64,000 nt of DNA, from positions 1 to 64,000 of the forward strand of contig JBAYVD010000001.1 of NCBI GenBank assembly GCA_041674745.1, in the 5' to 3' direction. The DNA comes from UBA2040 sp041674745 (GTDB taxonomy: Bacteria; Bacteroidota; Bacteroidia; Flavobacteriales_D; Crocinitomicaceae). Below, piece by piece: positions 62,664-64,000 of this stretch (position 1 is the stretch's first letter; the number at the start of each line of letters is the position of its first letter). Under the pieces are notes generated by a model. That model worked only from the letters and a program-made list of their open reading frames with translations. It was not told where the DNA came from and did no database searches. The position numbers were made by a program, and so were the translations under genes.

Positions 62664-64000
62664 TTAATTCTTAATCATTCTGCAAGAATAGAAGGTTCCA
62701 TCAATGTTGGCAGAAAGCATGTAAATACCTTTCTTCACAGCGTTACCATTTTCGTCTTTTCCATCCCAAATCCAGTTATTGGTATTGTCGATTTTCGACC
62801 AATTGCGCACCAATTTACCTTGGTAATCGTAGATGCGTAAATTGGAGGCTTTGTTGGCCAAATAATCCGGTAATTTTAACCGAAATTCATCATTCGAAGG
62901 ATTCGGGTAAACAGAAATGGCGCCGTTTTCCTCTTTTTGTAAATCGGTTAAACCGGCTGTCATCAACGCCTCCATATCTACCAATTCATCTCCAGTTTGA
63001 TACGCCATAAAATGGTAGTAGACCAAAAACATTTCGTCGGAAGTATTGAGTCCTGCTCCGACATACACAGGTGGATTATTTGGATTGTGCACGTTGGATG
63101 TGGTATTGTTGTAACGACCTTCCGCCTTTACTTTCGAACCAATGGGCAACTTTTGAATGTGTTTAAAGAAATAAAAATCTTGCCAGTGGAAATCCCAATG
63201 AGGGATATCGATCAGAGGAATTGAATCGCCTAAGGGTCCAATACCGTAACTTTTTATGCTTTCGCCTATGAGATGCATATGGGGAAAAGCACTTAACACA
63301 GAAACATTGCTGGTCAAGGTTCCTGTACCTGCTGGGTATTGGGCAGTGACATTCGTAAATTGATTGGCAGGTAGACCAAACGACCAGTTTTGAATCATAG
63401 GTGCCGCATAGACTTGCCGAATGCCGGTTTCTCCAACGGGATAGAAATGAAAGATGACTTTTGTACTGTCCCATTCTCCATAAGAACCATCAGGATAATG
63501 CATGGCAAACACAATATCTGATCCTGCGGGAAATGGAATTCCCAATTTCATAGGACTAATTGTTGGCAAGGTCATAGGTGTACTACCGGGAGTGTAACCC
63601 GTCACCAAAGTTGCATTGGCAGAACCTGGTGCTGCGCAATCTCCACCAATCGTATCGGTGGCGCTTAAATTATCTGGATCGATGTAGATTAATGCGTGGT
63701 GAACAATTTGACGATTACCCGGGATAATTTCAATCGCTTTGATAACACGATTTTGAGTAAGGCCAGAGGGAACTACAAAACAAACATAATCATCGTGTCC
63801 ACTTAAGGCCTTGCTCATGTAGTTTGGAATTTGAAGTGTTAAATCTCCATTGCCCAAAATGGCAGAACTCGAATAAATGGGTGGAGGAGGAGTTGCACTT
63901 GAATTACCTTCAGGTGCGCCAGCTGTCAACCAGTTTAATATACTGGTTTTTTGTGTTGAACTAAGCGCACGATTGTGAACATATTGTTGATAATTGTTGT
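62664..64000 (-). CDS. T9SS-secreted copper type II monooxygenase-like protein (5' end outside window)
   Basis: The frame stays open to the window edge, so this is the C-terminal portion (about 445 residues seen). It resembles the copper type II ascorbate-dependent monooxygenase family (PHM/DBH-like) of Bacteroidota. All six copper-ligand positions of PHM appear to be present: HH in QIVHHALIYID, H in FAMHYPDGS, HxH in FPHMHLIGES and M in SDEMFLVYYHF. A tail with SVYPNPSNDEFRLKLP and a KKGIYMLSANIDGTF segment is a T9SS type A sorting domain. The part upstream of the PHM domains (YQQYVHNRALSSTQK...) looks like the end of a c-type-cytochrome-like region; its haem motif would lie beyond 64000. 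The substrate is unknown. Confidence 0.85.
   Translation of the reverse strand, partial: NNYQQYVHNRALSSTQKTSILNWLTAGAPEGNSSATPPPPIYSSSAILGNGDLTLQIPNYMSKALSGHDDYVCFVVPSGLTQNRVIKAIEIIPGNRQIVHHALIYIDPDNLSATDTIGGDCAAPGSANATLVTGYTPGSTPMTLPTISPMKLGIPFPAGSDIVFAMHYPDGSYGEWDSTKVIFHFYPVGETGIRQVYAAPMIQNWSFGLPANQFTNVTAQYPAGTGTLTSNVSVLSAFPHMHLIGESIKSYGIGPLGDSIPLIDIPHWDFHWQDFYFFKHIQKLPIGSKVKAEGRYNNTTSNVHNPNNPPVYVGAGLNTSDEMFLVYYHFMAYQTGDELVDMEALMTAGLTDLQKEENGAISVYPNPSNDEFRLKLPDYLANKASNLRIYDYQGKLVRNWSKIDNTNNWIWDGKDENGNAVKKGIYMLSANIDGTFYSCRMIKN

Noticed and set aside
1..64000. tRNA, rRNA, riboswitch, phage, IS or toxin-antitoxin loci
   Set aside because: I looked at all larger gaps and saw no T-loop-like GGTTCGAAT sequences in cloverleaf context, no rRNA blocks, no transposase or integrase genes and no typical toxin-antitoxin pair.

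Overview
The window looks like a chromosomal segment of a Bacteroidota bacterium, most likely of the Flavobacteriales (a Crocinitomicaceae- or Fluviicola-like lineage is a guess). The evidence is: secreted proteins with C-terminal type IX secretion (T9SS) sorting domains, TAnnTTTG/TTG promoters of the Bacteroidota type with little Shine-Dalgarno signal, a bacillithiol-type YtxJ protein, a GH92 mannosidase lipoprotein, and a complete kmo/kynU pair. The sequence is AT-rich and densely coding. No rRNA, tRNA, insertion sequence, prophage or CRISPR array was seen.

Region by region. 0.2-7.7 kb: RNase R diverges from ferritin; then comes a 1300-residue sensor (periplasmic propeller, Y_Y_Y, one membrane helix, coiled coil, class III adenylate cyclase, HD phosphohydrolase) that converges on a tandem universal stress protein. 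7.8-13.8 kb: a GH3-family protein, an EamA transporter, a secreted coiled-coil protein, DNA polymerase III delta' and an acyl-CoA carboxylase carboxyltransferase. 14-17.2 kb: an overlapping minus-strand operon of free-Met-sulfoxide reductase, an Ig-like lipoprotein and a flippase-like membrane protein. 17.3-23.5 kb: a PolB-type exonuclease overlapping a CrtA-like monooxygenase, two paralogous lipoproteins, pheS-ytxJ-glutaminyl cyclase, and hemL. 24-30.2 kb: two large repetitive T9SS proteins sharing a near-identical C-terminus, with a small secreted protein between them. 30.3-34.4 kb: small unknowns and the GH92 mannosidase. 34.4-40.9 kb: kynurenine genes with fabV, an outer-membrane protein, an ArsC/Spx-like protein and a second EamA transporter. 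41.2-44.1 kb: yicC-gmk-nadD and two paralogous lipoproteins. 44.1-57.0 kb: an unbroken minus-strand run of purH, mreB-mreC-mreD-mrdA-rodA (elongasome), PBP1A, scoA-scoB and a GT-C-like membrane protein. 57.2-62.6 kb: an orphan response regulator, a DcrB/PsbP-like secreted protein and an ABC exporter, then dCMP deaminase and a C-terminal processing protease. 62.7-64 kb: the 3' part of a T9SS-secreted copper monooxygenase running off the window.

The most unusual item is the propeller-cyclase-HD receptor, which appears to join an extracellular sensor, a cAMP-making domain and a possible phosphohydrolase in one chain. Four intergenic regions carry imperfect inverted repeats of several sequence types, and the adhesin-like T9SS pair shows repeat-number expansion (3 versus 7 units). 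Most other genes are ordinary housekeeping genes.
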